In this document: positions 1 to 11,099 of the stretch, one piece after another | Layout: each line of letters opens with the position of its first letter | Numbering within the stretch: the first letter of the stretch is position 1 | Assembly: GCA_033065855.1 (NCBI GenBank) | Contig: JAVXUO010002340.1 | Span: forward strand, 248,001 to 312,000 | Reading direction: 5' to 3' | Length of the DNA: 64,000 nucleotides | From: Escallonia rubra | Taxonomy: Eukaryota > Streptophyta > Magnoliopsida > Escalloniales > Escalloniaceae | Notes under the pieces: model-generated | Database searches by the model: none | What the model was told of the DNA's origin: nothing | Seen by the model: only the letters and a program-made list of their open reading frames with translations | Translations under genes and position numbers: made by a program

Positions 1-258
1 CATTTCATTCCTTTACCATGTCCAAAAACTCTCATAAAAATCCACAACGTAGGTTTTTTTTAAAATAAGGGGGTTTTAGTTTAGCACTTGGCCCAGATAT
101 GCTTAGAAATGGCTTAAAATGTTTTGGACAAAGGACTGATATGTAATTCTGTAAACAACATTTTTCAGTAAAAACTAGTTTTGTACATTGACCATTTTTA
201 ATTAGAAATACAAAGAATCCTAGAAAAATCGACGCTAAAAATTTAAATTAGACTTTAT
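1..258. other. AT-rich non-coding flank
   Basis: AT-rich sequence without a supportable ORF. It is the left part of the target into which element E1 inserted; the right part resumes at 9059. Composition is like the non-coding or LTR part of an older retroelement, possibly the one whose LTR end lies at 12702. That link is inference. Confidence 0.4.
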
Positions 259-263
259 GAGGT
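259..263. repeat. Target site duplication of E1, left copy
   Basis: GAGGT directly precedes the TG of the left LTR and recurs directly after the CA of the right LTR at 9054-9058. A perfect 5-bp duplication is the expected LTR-retrotransposon integrase footprint and fixes both ends of E1. Confidence 0.88.
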
Positions 264-520
264 TGTTCCCAACCTATTCTGGTCGCACCCAAAGGCCCAC
301 TAGGGTCCCATTTTCCATGACACATCCGCACAAGCAACAGTCATTTTCAACGCTCACAACCGGTCAAAGCATACACGCTCAAGTCACGTGCACTTCACAC
401 TTTCGTTACGTCACTTCGTCACTAAGAAGCTCATTTTCGTGCTAAGCCTCATGACACTTCGACCGTTGCACTTTGCATGTCACCCATCGGCGCACCATGG
501 CACTTGCCCAAGGAAGTTGG

Positions 521-680
521 CTTTGGCCTTCCCCTTGGGGTCGGCCTTGACCTTGGCATTCCCCTTGGGGTCGGCCTCGGCCTTGGCCTTCCCCTTGGGG
601 TCGGCCTTGGCCTTGGCATTCCCCTAGGGGTCGGCCTCGACCTTGGCCTGCCCTTTGGGGTCTGCCTCGGCCTCCCCTAG
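521..680 (+). repeat. 30-bp tandem repeat in E1 left LTR
   Basis: The palindrome CCCCTTGGGG recurs at 531, 561 and 591 and in variant form at 621 and 651, giving an exact 30-bp period. The rest of each unit is 'tcggcctcggccttggc'-like. The array recurs in the right LTR at about 7275-7435. Confidence 0.85.
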
Positions 681-814
681 GGGGGTCGGCCTCGGCCTTC
701 CCTTGGCGTTGGCCTAGGCCTCCCCCTAAGGGTTGGCCTTGGACTTCCCCTATGGGTTGGCCTTTGGTCTCCATACTTAACACCGTCACTTCTCTTCAAG
801 GGACCATAGACAAC

Positions 815-990
815 TCCGCGACCCCGTCGCTCGGACAAAACTCCGCGACCACGTCGCCTGGACGAAACTCCGAGACCCCGTCGCCCGGACACAACTCTGC
901 GGCCCCCGTCGCCCCGACACAACTCCGCGACCCCGTCACCCAGACACAACTCCGCGACCCCGGACACAACTCCGCGACCCCCGTCGCCGG
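815..990 (+). repeat. Roughly 28-bp GC-rich tandem repeat in E1 left LTR
   Basis: Repeated 'cgaccccgtcgcccggac' followed by 'acaactccg'; about six imperfect copies. The counterpart in the right LTR is about 7540-7700. ORFs across it on both strands are by-products of the repeat. Confidence 0.75.
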
Positions 991-2133
991 AGTCCGGGCG
1001 CCACACTCCGACACTCCGCTGTGCCCGTGCGCCGCGCTGCTGATACAGTCGTGCCCCCAGGCTCTCTGTCACACTACCATGCCCCCGGCACCGTACGCAC
1101 TCCGTCGCGCCCATGCGCCGCGCCACTAACACAGACGTGCCCCGGCACATTACTCACTCTATCGCGCCCATGTGCCACAATCATGTTACATGCCCCCGGG
1201 CACCACACTCATTCACCACACCATGCGCACCTTGTCTTGGTTGTGGAAAATACTTCGACCCACTCTCCGGAGTGTACATCACCCATGGGGATAGGCAAAT
1301 TCTCCGGGACACTATCACCGCCAGGGAGCTCTTCAACTCCCCTTCCGCCAGGTAGACGGCTCCTCCGGGATGCTACCTTGACATGCTCCGAGTGCTCCGA
1401 CACAAGGACTCACCCGCGGGGATAGACGACTCATCCGGGACACTATCTCTGCCAGGGAGCTCTTCAACTCCCCTTCCGCCAGCTAGACGGCTCCTCCAGG
1501 ATGCTACCTCGGCCAGTCAGGTAGAGGGCTCCTCCGGGATGCTACCTTGACCAGCTTTGAGTGCTCTGGCAGAAGGACTCACCTGCGGGGATATGCGACT
1601 CCTCCGGGACACTATCTCTGCCAGGGAGCTCCAAGTGCTCTGGCACGAAGACTCCCCTTCTGCCAGGTAGACGGCTCTTCCGGGATGCTACCTTGGCCGG
1701 CCAGGTAGACGGCTCTTCCGGGATACTACCTCGGCCTACGGAATAGGCGACTCCTCCGGGACACTATCTCCGCCAGGGTTCCTGCGTGACTGGCCTACGC
1801 GCTCCGGCACTGGGGGCTTACGTCGGCACCCCTAGGGACTATGACCCCATGGTCACTCCGAGACGGGAGCAGGTCTTCGGAGGGCATCGCGCCTAGTTCG
1901 CCTGGCAGTTGGGCGTCGGGTCTTCCCCACCGCTGCCAGGCCTGTGGGACTCTGCAAGGGCTTGGATTGGAGGCTAGATCAAGGGGGTTCTCTGGCCACA
2001 CCGTTGTGGGAGCCAGTCTTTCCAGACAGACGGATCGATGATGTATGGGGCTGGCCGGGTGAATATGCGATCCGATAATCTGTGGAGCACCGGCACCCGT
2101 GGACCCCCTGGTGACGTGTCACTCTAGGGGTGC

Positions 2134-2176
2134 CACGTGTCGATTAATGACATCATCATCTCAATCTCTATAAATA
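2134..2176 (+). promoter_or_regulatory. E1 LTR promoter: G-box and TATA box
   Basis: CACGTG (2134-2139) lies 30 bp before TATAAATA (2169-2176). The same pair is at 8685-8690 and 8720-8727 in the right LTR. The G-box is a known bZIP/bHLH site in plants. Transcription of E1 would start shortly after the TATA box; use in vivo is inferred. Confidence 0.65.
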
Positions 2177-2508
2177 GAGCTCTTGAGAATTCATTTGGGG
2201 GGGGGGGGAACATTAGGGTTGGACATTTTCAGAACATTTTCACTTTCTCACTCTAGAATCCTAAAGAGAGAAACATACCGGACCTTGACTCTGGACCTAA
2301 GCATCGGACTGTGACTGTCGTCGTGTATTCATCCTGCGCTATCGCCCTCGCAGCACTGCCACCCTCAAGCTCTGTCTGGGAAGCCCTTGGTCTCTGCCCT
2401 TGTTCCACCCCTGCTGTGTCTCACATCAACATACTTGGCATCTGACTCGGACTGCAGCCTTTGTGGCACCTCCACGTAGGTACGAACCCACTTTCCTTGG
2501 CATCATTT

Positions 2509-2526
2509 TGGCTACTCTGCTGAGGA
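2509..2526 (+). other. E1 primer binding site
   Basis: TGGCTACTCTGCTGAGGA begins three bases after the LTR end. The cleaner E2 copy at 14147 is TGGCGACTCTGCTGGGGA. TGG pairs with the CCA tail of a tRNA. As I recall, this type of PBS is known from Tat/Ogre-lineage Gypsy elements and is assigned to tRNA-Arg. The E1 copy carries substitutions. Confidence 0.75.
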
Positions 2527-2788
2527 GGTGAGCATCGTACTGCAGTCTGCCTGTCTTGTAACCTTGATCATCATGCCTATACGATGGAGAGCTACGAGGA
2601 CTACCAGCCAAGGCCTCAACCCTACTGTCCAAGAGGAGCATCATCTCGACGATTAAGAATAGACCAGCCACAACCAACTCCAGCCTCTACCTGGGATGGA
2701 TGTACCCGATGTGGCCGCAATCGTCAACGCCATAATCCAACACTTTACTCCTACCATCACCGAGCTCTAAGACTCTCAATCTTCTCTC
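2527..2788 (+). other. E1 leader upstream of gag
   Basis: Non-coding leader between PBS and the gag-frame start. A short open frame at 2584 overlaps the gag start in another phase. It shares the 'gtgagcatcgt' start with E2 just after its PBS (about 14165). Confidence 0.5.
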
Positions 2789-4335
2789 ATGGCTGTCATC
2801 TTAGAAATGCAAAAATCAATCAAAGTTTTGATTTCACAATCCCCGACTTCCCGAAGCCTTAGAGCTCTGCACCCTGTGCCCATTACTCACCCCGTGTCAT
2901 CCCAAGCTCCAGGTTTGGCCCCTCCTGCTCATATCCAACCTTCAGGGCCTGGGCTAGTTTTGGACACTGCTCAGGTCCCAGTGTCGCGACCACCGCTGCC
3001 TTGGTCCTCCGGGCCCTCGATAGTAGGACTTGCGGCACCTCAGCCCCCGGCGCCACGCCTTACCCTTGCTCGAAGCACTTCAGAGACTCATGAATCAATT
3101 GAGATGGAGCCTAACCTGAACATAACCAGCCGAAACCTAAACACAAGTCATTCCCCCGGCTTACTCCAGTCGACCTTTCCTGACGACCGGCCTCCAGCAG
3201 CTGACACCACCCATATGCAAACCATGCCCCAACAAGTTTCTCCCCACGACCAACCCATCTCTACCATCGTCATCCCCTCAATGCCTCAGGTTGCACCGTC
3301 TGGGGCCTCTGGTGCTCGGATCATCACGACAGGGCACAAACCCTCACATGCGTCGTACGTCACCAAGCATGACCTTGATGCCCTCCTTCACCGTCTCAAG
3401 CAGTCATCCTTACCCTACTCCCCCTCTAAGCTGTCAGGTCATGCTCCCTACTCTGGCAGCCTCGCTACCAAGCCCTACCCTGTCAAGTACAAGTAACCAT
3501 CATTCACCTTGTTCAACGGCAAATAGGGCAACGCCCGTGAGCACCTCACCCGTTTTGCTGGCTCCGTGGAGCACTACGGGGAGGACGACACTTTGAAGCT
3601 TCGGGAATTTCACAAGTCCTTGACTGGTCTCACCTACTCTTGGTATCATCAGATTCCCGACAGTACTATCTACTCATGGTCCGACATGGTCCAGCTCTTC
3701 CTTGACAAGTTTCACTATGAGACAGAACGTGTGACCATCGTTGACATTGCCGGGATCCGTTAGAATCCCGGGGAAGACCTCAACACCTATATGTTACGCG
3801 ATTTCATCACAAGTGCTTGGAGTGCACTGACTTCAGCAAAGATGAAACCCTTGTACCCATTTGCATCAAGAACATGAATGACACCTACAGGGTCTACCTT
3901 GAAAACCTCCAGCTTTGGTCTTGGGGACATCTCAAGGAAGCTGCACGACGCACCTATGACTCGGTCGGTTCGTCAAAGACCCCAAAGCCCCAACCTCATA
4001 TTGCCTTGGCCGCGACGATGGAAGCAGCCAGTAACGACGACAACAACCGCAAGCGTAAGTCCCAAGGAAGGGACGGGTGCCCTGACAAGAGAGGGCATCC
4101 GATGCCTGCCCCGGAATACCCGTGTGACTTGAAGATTGTTAGAACTCTCCTCGAGACATGGATTGACGACAATGCCATAACCCTGCCCAATGTCGACACC
4201 GAACCTACCCCGGAAGACTTAGCCCGTCCCAACTACTGCCCTTATCATCGGAAGGTCGGTCATGGCCTCAAGTGGTGCAGGGGCCTCAAGTTTGTCTTCG
4301 CCGACAAGATTGCGTCCGGAGAGCTCAAACTCTAA
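2789..4335 (+). pseudogene. E1 gag, broken
   Basis: Gag would form the particle that packages the element RNA. One frame from 2789 to about 3790 has a long Pro/Ser/His-rich N-terminus, then a retrotransposon-gag core around 3500-3760 (aromatic motifs LTYSWYHQIP and LFLDKFHYETE). Stops interrupt it at 3494, about 3523 and 3761. A frameshift near 3790 moves the reading to the frame starting at 3817, which continues the core (ICIKNMNDTYRVYLENL) and ends at TAA 4333-4335. Near the C-terminus a knuckle-like CPYHRKVGHGLKWC has Cys141, His144, His149 and Cys154 of that frame, a CHHC spacing like Tat/Ogre gag. No pol follows. It is dead as it stands; family assignment is good. Confidence 0.8.
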
Positions 4336-4622
4336 GCACGGGACATTTGACCCACCCGACCAAGCCTTGGCATGCCTTAGTGCATTTTCCACACTTGTAA
4401 TTTTTTCGTTCATTTTGCAAGTTTCCATGTACGTCGTACCCATGTATCAAGGCATGTTGCCTATCCTTCGTTATCAATGAAGTTACATTTTCCAGACTTA
4501 GAAAATTTTGAAGCTACATTACTCTTACACAAGTCTATTTACATCACCCGTCATACCATCACCCATCCCCTTGGGGGCTTCACCATTTCTTAATCTATTC
4601 GGCCTCACATTGCAACGACTTG

Positions 4623-4657
4623 GTACGTGGTGCGCGGGGTGGCTCGAGCCGCGCTAC
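4623..4657 (+). repeat. Recurrent hairpin, copy 1
   Basis: GTACGTGGTGCGCGG ... GGCTCGAGCC ... GCGCTAC. It is preceded by 'cattgcaacgacttg', as is the E2 copy at 14413. GCGCGG can pair with CCGCGC. Confidence 0.6.
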
Positions 4658-5399
4658 TACGGTCACATCATCATCCTTCATTTACTTTTCTTGACACTTA
4701 GAAAAAATTTCATTTTTTTTCGCAACCGGTCATCGATGATCATCCTCAGTGGCCTCCCTCGGCATACTTGTCTCAGCCCAACACTTAGAAAAAAAATTCA
4801 TTCTTTTTTTCGTGGCCGGTCATTAATGATCACCCTCAGTTTTCTCCCTCGGCACCCTTGTTTGAGCTCAACACCTAGAAAAAAAAAAATTCTTCGTTTT
4901 TCAAAGCCGGGTCACCACCCTCAACGGCCTCCCCTTAGCATCCTTGCCCGAACTCGAAAAAAAATTTCAACACTTAGAAAAAATTTCAAGTTTTTCATCT
5001 TCCCCACTACTCCCAACATACATGCTCTCATCACTCTCCCTCACACATTTTGCTCTCCTCCCTCACCATCCAACACCCCATCACCCTTTCCCCACTTCAT
5101 ACACAACTTCTCTCTTTCTTATGGAAAAGTTCTCATTCTTCTCCCATCCCACTCCTTTATTTCTCTTCTTTTGCATTGTGAAGATTTTCATTGGGGGCTC
5201 CCTCCTTGGGGCTGGAAAAAAAATATTCAAAACCAAAATCAAATTCAAATTTCAGATTCAAATTTCAAATTCAATTCGGGCGGGCGGGCAGAACCGACCC
5301 GCGTGCCCATTTCCTCTCTGTGATGTGCTCGACCCTACCTGAACCGACCCAACCCAACCCGCGTCCTTCCCCTAAAACCTAACTCTAAATTTTCATCTC

Positions 5400-6330
5400 T
5401 TTCTCTTCCCAGTCGCCGCCGCCCAGCCTTCCGTACGCCGCAACCCCTTCGCCCTCCTGCCGCACCACTCCCGGCCGATGTCGGCCTCACCGATGACCCC
5501 TCGGCCTCGTCCCCACCTCCCTTTCTTCTCTTCTCTCCCTCGCCCCTCGGCCACCCGCGACACCCCGCCGCTGCCGCCAACCCCTTCTTTCCCCTCTATC
5601 TTCCCCCTCTCCTCTTTCGACCTCGGCCACTCCTCCCCTTACCCCCTCGGCCTCGACCTCCCTAACCCATTCCCTAGGCCGACCCCCCCTTCCTCTCTCC
5701 CCTCCATCTTCCCCTCCCTCTACCCCCTCCGCCTCGGCCGACCTCTCATTCCCCCCTCCTTCACTTCCCCCCTCTCCTTTTCCCCAAGCTCGACCTCGGC
5801 CACCCCTCCCTCTCCCCCCTCAGCCTCGGCCTCCCCACGCCATTCCCTAGGCCGAGCCCTCATCCCTTTCTCCTTCTCTTCTTCCCCCGCAACCCCGTGC
5901 CCACACCTCGGCCTCGGCCACCCGCGGCACTCCACCGCGCCGTGCCTTCTTCTCATTTCTTCTTTCCCTATCTCTTTTTTTCGGCCAACTCCACCCATGC
6001 CGAGGCCGACCCTCCTTCCCCGCCGAGGCTGACCCTCACACCACACTCAAGGCTGAGGCCTCTCCCTCCCCCTCTTCAACCTTCGGCCTTCATCCTCATC
6101 CCCCTCCCTTCACCTTCGGCCACCATCAAGGCCACCCATTTTGGCCTTCCCAAAGCCATGGCCATCACCTTCAAGAACCTATCCATATCTTCTTTCCCTT
6201 CACCACCTTCAGCCCGCACACATTCACCTAACGGCCGACAACCATCGCCAACCATCATCTTCACAAGCGTGAAAAAAAATATATATCATCATGACGACCA
6301 ACGCGTGCCTCGCGTCCAACCTTTCACTTC
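5400..6330 (+). repeat. Pyrimidine-rich block in E1
   Basis: Nearly 0.9 kb of C/T-rich sequence with repeated 'cctcggcc' and 'cccctcc' steps. Long Pro/Ser-rich frames (e.g. 5478-6032) and their Gly/Arg-rich antisense shadows arise from composition. A matching block lies at 15560-16330 in E2. Confidence 0.7.
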
Positions 6331-6562
6331 CGTCACAACACCCAAGTCCACCCCGCCACCCCACCACCTTCGACTTTCCCACCTTCACATCATGGTCGAC
6401 ATCCAAGGCTGGCAACCTAAAAAAGAAAAAAAATTGGCAAAATTGACCAACATGCATTGTCCGCGCCCCTGCGCCCGTCGTGGACTGCCCCCGCATCGTG
6501 ACGTCTGACCGCGCCCTTGTCCCGCGCCCTCATGACGATGTCCCTCGACATCAACATCCTAG

Positions 6563-6596
6563 GTAGGTGGAGCGCGAGGTAGCTCGAACCACTTAC
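6563..6596 (+). repeat. Recurrent hairpin, copy 2
   Basis: GTAGGTGG at the left pairs with CCACTTAC at the right; inside, CGAG pairs with CTCG. Confidence 0.65.
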
Positions 6597-6852
6597 TCCT
6601 ACTCTTTGTTCGACGCTCGTCGTCCGTCGCCCGAGCACCGTCTCCGCGACCCCTGTCGCCAGCGCCCTTGGCACTATCTCCGCGACCCACGTCGCCAGCG
6701 CCCATGCGCCGTCTACGCGACGCTTGTCGCCCATCGCCCTGGTGACGTCTCTACGACACTCGTCGTCCGTCGCCCGGGCGCCGTTTACATGCTCGCGCCC
6801 CTGCGCCCTATCATCGTGCCTTTGTCTTAACCCCCAAGCATTCCAAGCTTTC

Positions 6853-6886
6853 GTAGGTGGTGCACGAGGTGCCTCGAGCCACCTAC
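6853..6886 (+). repeat. Recurrent hairpin, copy 3 (best paired)
   Basis: GTAGGTGG pairs perfectly with CCACCTAC, and CGAGG with CCTCG inside; the loop is two bases. This is the cleanest of the five copies. Confidence 0.7.
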
Positions 6887-7002
6887 TCTTCATTGTCATC
6901 ATGCATTGACGACCTCAAAGACTCGCCAACCAAACAACATCAAAATCTTGCTAAGTATTTATGCGTGCGGTGCCCGCTCGGGTTGCCCCTCCGCGCACAC
7001 CA

Positions 7003-7017
7003 CACGCAGGAGGCTTA
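7003..7017 (+). other. E1 polypurine-tract candidate
   Basis: GCAGGAGGCTTA lies directly before the right LTR. E2 has ATGGGGCTTA at the same place (before 19021). The shared GGCTTA end and position make this the likely plus-strand primer site, although it is short and only partly purine. Confidence 0.5.
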
Positions 7018-9053
7018 TGTTCCCAACCTATTCTGGTCGCACCCAAAGGCCCACTGGGGTCCCATTTTCCATGACACATCCGCACAAGCAATAGTCATTT
7101 TCAACCCTCACAATCGGTCAAAGCATGCACGCTCAAGTCACGTGCACTTCTCACTTTCGTTACGTTACTTCGTCACTAAGAAGCTCATTTTCGCGCAAAG
7201 CCTCATGACACCTCGACCGTCGCACTTTCCATGTCACCCATCGGCGCACCATGGCACTTGCCCAAGGAAGATGGCTTTGGCCTTCCCCTTGGGGTCGGCC
7301 TCGGCCTCGGCATTCCCCTTGGGGTCGGCCTTGGCCTCGGCATTCCCCTTGGGGTCGGCCTCGGCCTCGGCCTTCCCCTTGGGGTCGGCCTCGGGTTCGG
7401 CCTCCCCTTGGGGGTCGGCCTCGGCCTTCCTTTGGCGTTGGCCATGGCCTCCCCCCAAGGGTTTGCCTTGGACTTCCCCTATGGGTTGGCCTTTGGTCTC
7501 CATACTTAACACCTTCACTTCTCTTCAAGGGACCATAGACAACTCGGCGACCCCGTCGCCCTGACACAACTCGGCGACCCCATCGCCCGGACACAACTCC
7601 ACGACCACGTCGCCAGGACACAACTCCGCGACCCCGTCGCCCGGACTCAACTCCGCGACCCCGTCTCTCGGACACAATTCCGCAACCCCCGTCGTCGGCG
7701 TCCGGGCATCGCACTCTAACACTTCACAGCTCCCGTGCGCCGCGCTGCTGATACAACCATGCCCCCAGGCTCTCTGTCACACTACAATGCCCCCGGCACC
7801 ATACGCACTCCGTCGCGCCCATGCACCGCGCCACTAACACAGGCGTTCCCCCGGCACCTTACTCACTTCATCGCGCCCATGCACCACAATCATGTTAAAT
7901 GCCCCCGGGCACCACACTGATTCACCATAACATTCGCACCTTGCCTTGGTCGTGGAACATACTTCGACCCACTCTCCAGAGTGTACATCACCCGTGGGGA
8001 TAGACGACTCCTCCGGGACACTATCATCGCCAGGTAGGCGACTCCTCCTGGATGCTACCTCGGCCAGTCGGGTAGATGACTCCTCCGGGATGCTACCTTG
8101 ACATGCTCTGAGTGCTCTGGCTTAAGGACTCACCCGCGGGGACATGCGACTCCTCCGGGACACTATCTCTGCTAGGGAGCTCCAAGTGCTCCGGCATGAT
8201 GACTCCCCTTCTACCAGGTAGACGGCTCCTCCGAGATGCTACCTTCGCCAGCCAGGTAGACGGCTCCTCCGGGATGCTACCTCGGCCTGCGGAATAGCTG
8301 ACTCCTCTTGGACACTATCTCCGCCAGGGTGCCTACGTGACTGGCCTACGTTCTCCGGTACTGGGGGCTTACGTCGACACCCGTAGGGACTATGACCCCC
8401 GGGTCACTCCGAGACGGGAGCAGGTCTTCGGAGGGCATCGCGCCTAATTCACCTGGCAGTTGGGCGTCGGGTCTTCCCCACCGCTGCCTGGCACAGGACT
8501 CTGCAAGGGCTTGGATTAGAGGCTAGATCAAGGGGGTTCTCTGGCCACACCGTTGTGGGAGCCAGTCTTTCCAGACAGACAGAGCGACGCTGTACGGGGC
8601 AGGGCGGGTGAATATGCGATCCGATAATCTGTGGAGCACCGGCACCAATGGACCCCCCGGTGACGTGTCATTCCCGGGGGGCGCCACGTGTCGGTTAATG
8701 ACATCATCATCTTAATCTCTATAAATAGAGGTCTTAAGAATTCATTTGTGGGAGGGAACATTACGGTTGGACATTTTCAGAAAATTTTCCCTTTCTCACT
8801 CTAGAATCCTAGAGAGAGAAACATACAGGACCTTGACTCTGGACCTAAGCATTCGACTGTGACTTTCATCGTGTATTCATCCTGTGCTATCGCCCTCGCA
8901 GCACTGCCACCCTCAAGCTCTGTCTGGGAAGCCCTTGGTCTCTGCCCTTGTTCCACTCTTGTTGTGTCTCACATCAACATACTTAGCATCTGACTCGGAC
9001 TGCAGCCTTTGTGGCACCTCCACGTAGGTACGAACCCACTTTCCTTGGCATCA
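7018..9053 (+). repeat. E1 right LTR (2036 bp)
   Basis: Partner of 264-2505, with the same start and end and the same order of internal arrays. It is about 200 bp shorter, mainly through repeat-number differences and missing 'cctccgggac' segments between about 8000 and 8340. Many single-base differences show the insertion is not recent. Confidence 0.9.
8685..8727 (+). promoter_or_regulatory. G-box and TATA box in E1 right LTR
   Basis: CACGTG at 8685-8690 and TATAAATA at 8720-8727, the same spacing as in the left LTR. Confidence 0.6.
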
Positions 9054-9058
9054 GAGGT
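9054..9058. repeat. Target site duplication of E1, right copy
   Basis: GAGGT, identical to 259-263. Confidence 0.88.
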
Positions 9059-9149
9059 TTTCATAAATATAAGAATCACAAAAAACCAATGGGTAATGAA
9101 TTCTCTGTAGCAAATTGAAGTGGTTGATAGAAACAGTACATCTCTGCGC
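9059..9149. other. AT-rich flank between E1 and the inverted LTR
   Basis: About 90 bp that match neither neighbouring LTR. It continues the old target sequence of 1-263. Confidence 0.4.
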
Positions 9150-9554
9150 AGACCAGTTTCGCCAGGTGGTCCCAAAATATCGGTTCTCCGTTGGACTGCC
9201 GATTCCTAAATTCACGTTGCCTGCCTCACACAGCGTCGCTCTACCTGTCTGAGAAAACTGACCACACCGTGGTAGTATGATCAGAGTAAGCATGTTGCCC
9301 CAGCCACGGATCCAAGCCCTTATTGAATCCCACGAGGTGCGTCAAGAGACGCGCGGAGAACCTGACAGTGGTAAGGGTTACCCCTGTAGCCAACTGCTAG
9401 GCGGACTAGGCCCGATGTCCTTCGAGGACCTGCTCCCGTCCCGGAGTGACTCGTGGGTCATTGTCCAGGTGGTGTCGATGATCGACAGTAACATGAGTGG
9501 ACATAGTCATAGCTCAGTGCTCAGAGTCCGCCGCGAGGGGTCGCCATGCAGGAG

Positions 9555-9940
9555 CCCCCCGTGATTGAGACGGCGATGGCTATAAGGTTGTGAGCCCATC
9601 CCGGTATGAGGGCCAAAGCCCCCCTGTGATTGAGACGGCGATGGCTATAAGGTTGTGAGCCCATTCCGATACGAGGACTGAAGCCCACCTTGTGATTGAG
9701 ACGGCGATGGCTATAAGGTTGTGAGCCCATCCCGGTACGAGGGCCGACGCCCCCCTGTGATTGAGACGGCGATGGCTATAAGGTTGTGAGCCCATCCCGG
9801 TACGAGGGCCGAAGCCCCCCCTGTGATTGAGACGGCGATGGCTATAAGGTTGTGAGCCCATCTCGGTACGAGGGCCGAAGCCCCCCCCCCTGTGATTGAG
9901 ACGGCGATGGCTATAAGGTTGTGAGCCCATCCCGGAAGCA
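9555..9940 (-). repeat. 64-69-bp tandem repeat, six copies
   Basis: Units with 'gacggcgatggctataagg' recur at about 9569, 9633, 9699, 9763, 9831 and 9900. The reverse complement belongs to the same family as 18160-18900 and 19680-20060 in E2. Confidence 0.85.
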
Positions 9941-9944
9941 TGTA

Positions 9945-10470
9945 ATATGAAAGTGGCGCATGGGCGCGGCGACGAACGTCGCAGAGACAATACCTGGTGC
10001 CATGGGCACATATCATGGAAGTGGCGCACGAGCACGGTGACGAGCGTCACGGATACAACACTTGGTGCCGGAGCACATGTTATGAAAGTGGTGCGACGAC
10101 GAACGTCGCGAAGCAATAATTGGTTCCGGGGCACGTATCATGGAAATGGCGCACGAGCGCGGCGACGAATGTCGCAGAGACAATACTTGGTGCCAGAGCA
10201 CGTGTTATGAAAGTGGTGGGATGGTGAACGTCGCGAAGCAATACTTGGTACCGAGGGCACGTATCATGGAAATGGCGCACGAGCGCGGCGACGAACGTCG
10301 CGGGGCAATATTTGGTGCCGGGGCACGTATCATGAGAATGGCGCAAGGGCGCGGTGACGAACGTCGCGGGGCAATATTTGGTGCCGGGGCACGTATCATG
10401 AGAATGGCGCAAGGGCGCGACGACGAACGTCGCGGGGCAATATTTGGAGAATGGCGCAAGGGCGCGCGTC
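9945..10470 (-). repeat. Roughly 64-bp tandem repeat module
   Basis: Repeated 'gacgaacgtcgcggggcaat' followed by 'atttggtgccggggcacgta' and 'tcatg'. About eight imperfect copies, the last three the most alike. A single, decayed relative in the other orientation is seen at 17790-17890. Confidence 0.8.
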
Positions 10471-10639
10471 GGGTGTCCTGAAGACAGGATGTGAGCTAAG
10501 TGTACCTGTCATAACAAGATAATGAATGTAACATGTAGTAGTGACAAAGTTGGGAGTGGTGGTATGCGGTCGTCGGTGATGGGTCATTCGGCGGTAGCGC
10601 GCGACTTTGGGCGACGGGCATCGCGGGAGCGGTGTGCGG

Positions 10640-10925
10640 TCACGGGCGACGTATGTCACAAGGTTGATGCACGATGGACGTCGCGACGTTGATGCACGAC
10701 GGACGTCTCGAGGTGGATGTACGAACGTCCGTAAGGTGATGCACGATGGACGTCGCGAGGTTAATGTACGAACGTCCCTAAGGTGATGCACGACGAACGT
10801 CACGAGGTTGATGTACGAACGTCCCTAAGGTGATGCACGACGGATGTCGCGAGGTTGATGTATGAACGTACGTAAGGTGATGCACGACGGACGTTGAGCG
10901 GTTGATGTACGAACGTCCGTAAACA
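10640..10925 (-). repeat. Roughly 48-bp tandem repeat module
   Basis: Repeated 'gttgatgtacgaacgtccct' and 'aaggtgatgcacgacggacg'; about six copies. No gene. Confidence 0.8.
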
Positions 10926-11099
10926 TCGCGGAGGTGCAAAGACTCGAGAAAACAAGTACGCGCGGGAGGGGAGGCCATAGGTCAACATTAGGGAGAAGGC
11001 CAAGGCCACCACCCCTGGGAAGGCCACCACCCACCCCTTTGGGAGGCCGAGGCCGACCCTAGGGAGTGGCCAAGGCCAATGGCCAACTCCCATGAAGGG

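Larger units (their letters stand above)
264..2505 (+). repeat. E1 left LTR (2242 bp)
   Basis: Starts TGTTCCCAAC and ends CATCA, matching the right LTR at 7018-9053 throughout, with scattered substitutions and length differences. In order it holds a unique start, a 30-bp tandem array, a roughly 28-bp GC-rich array, a zone of repeated 'ctcctccgggacactatct'-like segments (about 1290-1790), a G-box and TATA box, and a conserved 3' end. The LTR is unusually large because of these arrays. Confidence 0.9.
4336..7017 (+). other. E1 internal non-coding region
   Basis: About 2.7 kb with no pol homology. It contains degenerate repeats around 'acacttagaaaaaa' with 'ggtcat' (4690-4990), which resemble the clean 80-bp array in E2, a 0.9-kb pyrimidine-rich block, three copies of an imperfect hairpin, a short GC-rich repeat at 6610-6790, and the run into the right LTR. 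The same order of parts appears inside E2, so the two are relatives. Confidence 0.7.
264..9053 (+). mobile_element. E1: complete non-autonomous LTR retrotransposon with gag remnant, no pol
   Basis: Two long direct repeats (264-2505 and 7018-9053) start TGTTCCCAAC, end ATCA, and are flanked by the 5-bp duplication GAGGT. Right after the left LTR is a primer site like those of Tat/Ogre-type plant Gypsy elements. The interior has a decayed gag (2789-4335) and about 2.7 kb of non-coding, partly repetitive DNA; no protease, RT, RNase H or integrase can be seen. This is the layout of a large retrotransposon derivative, which must borrow pol from a relative. Assignment to Gypsy rests on the gag fold pattern and the PBS. 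Boundaries are firm; lineage is moderately sure. Confidence 0.9.

Noticed and set aside
442-1150. Several ORFs across the E1 LTR arrays, both strands
   Set aside because: Direct translation of 28-30-bp repeats. The period 30 is a multiple of three, which keeps frames open by itself.
4508-5323. 271-codon ORF after E1 gag, a possible env-like gene
   Set aside because: It is Phe/Leu/Ser/Pro-rich from T- and C-rich repeats and lacks signal peptide, transmembrane or coiled-coil layout. It is out of phase with similar sequence in E2.
5478-6032. Pro/Ser-rich ORF and antisense Gly/Arg-rich ORFs
   Set aside because: They lie in a C/T-skewed block where stop codons are rare on both strands. No domain and no conservation with the E2 block at protein level.
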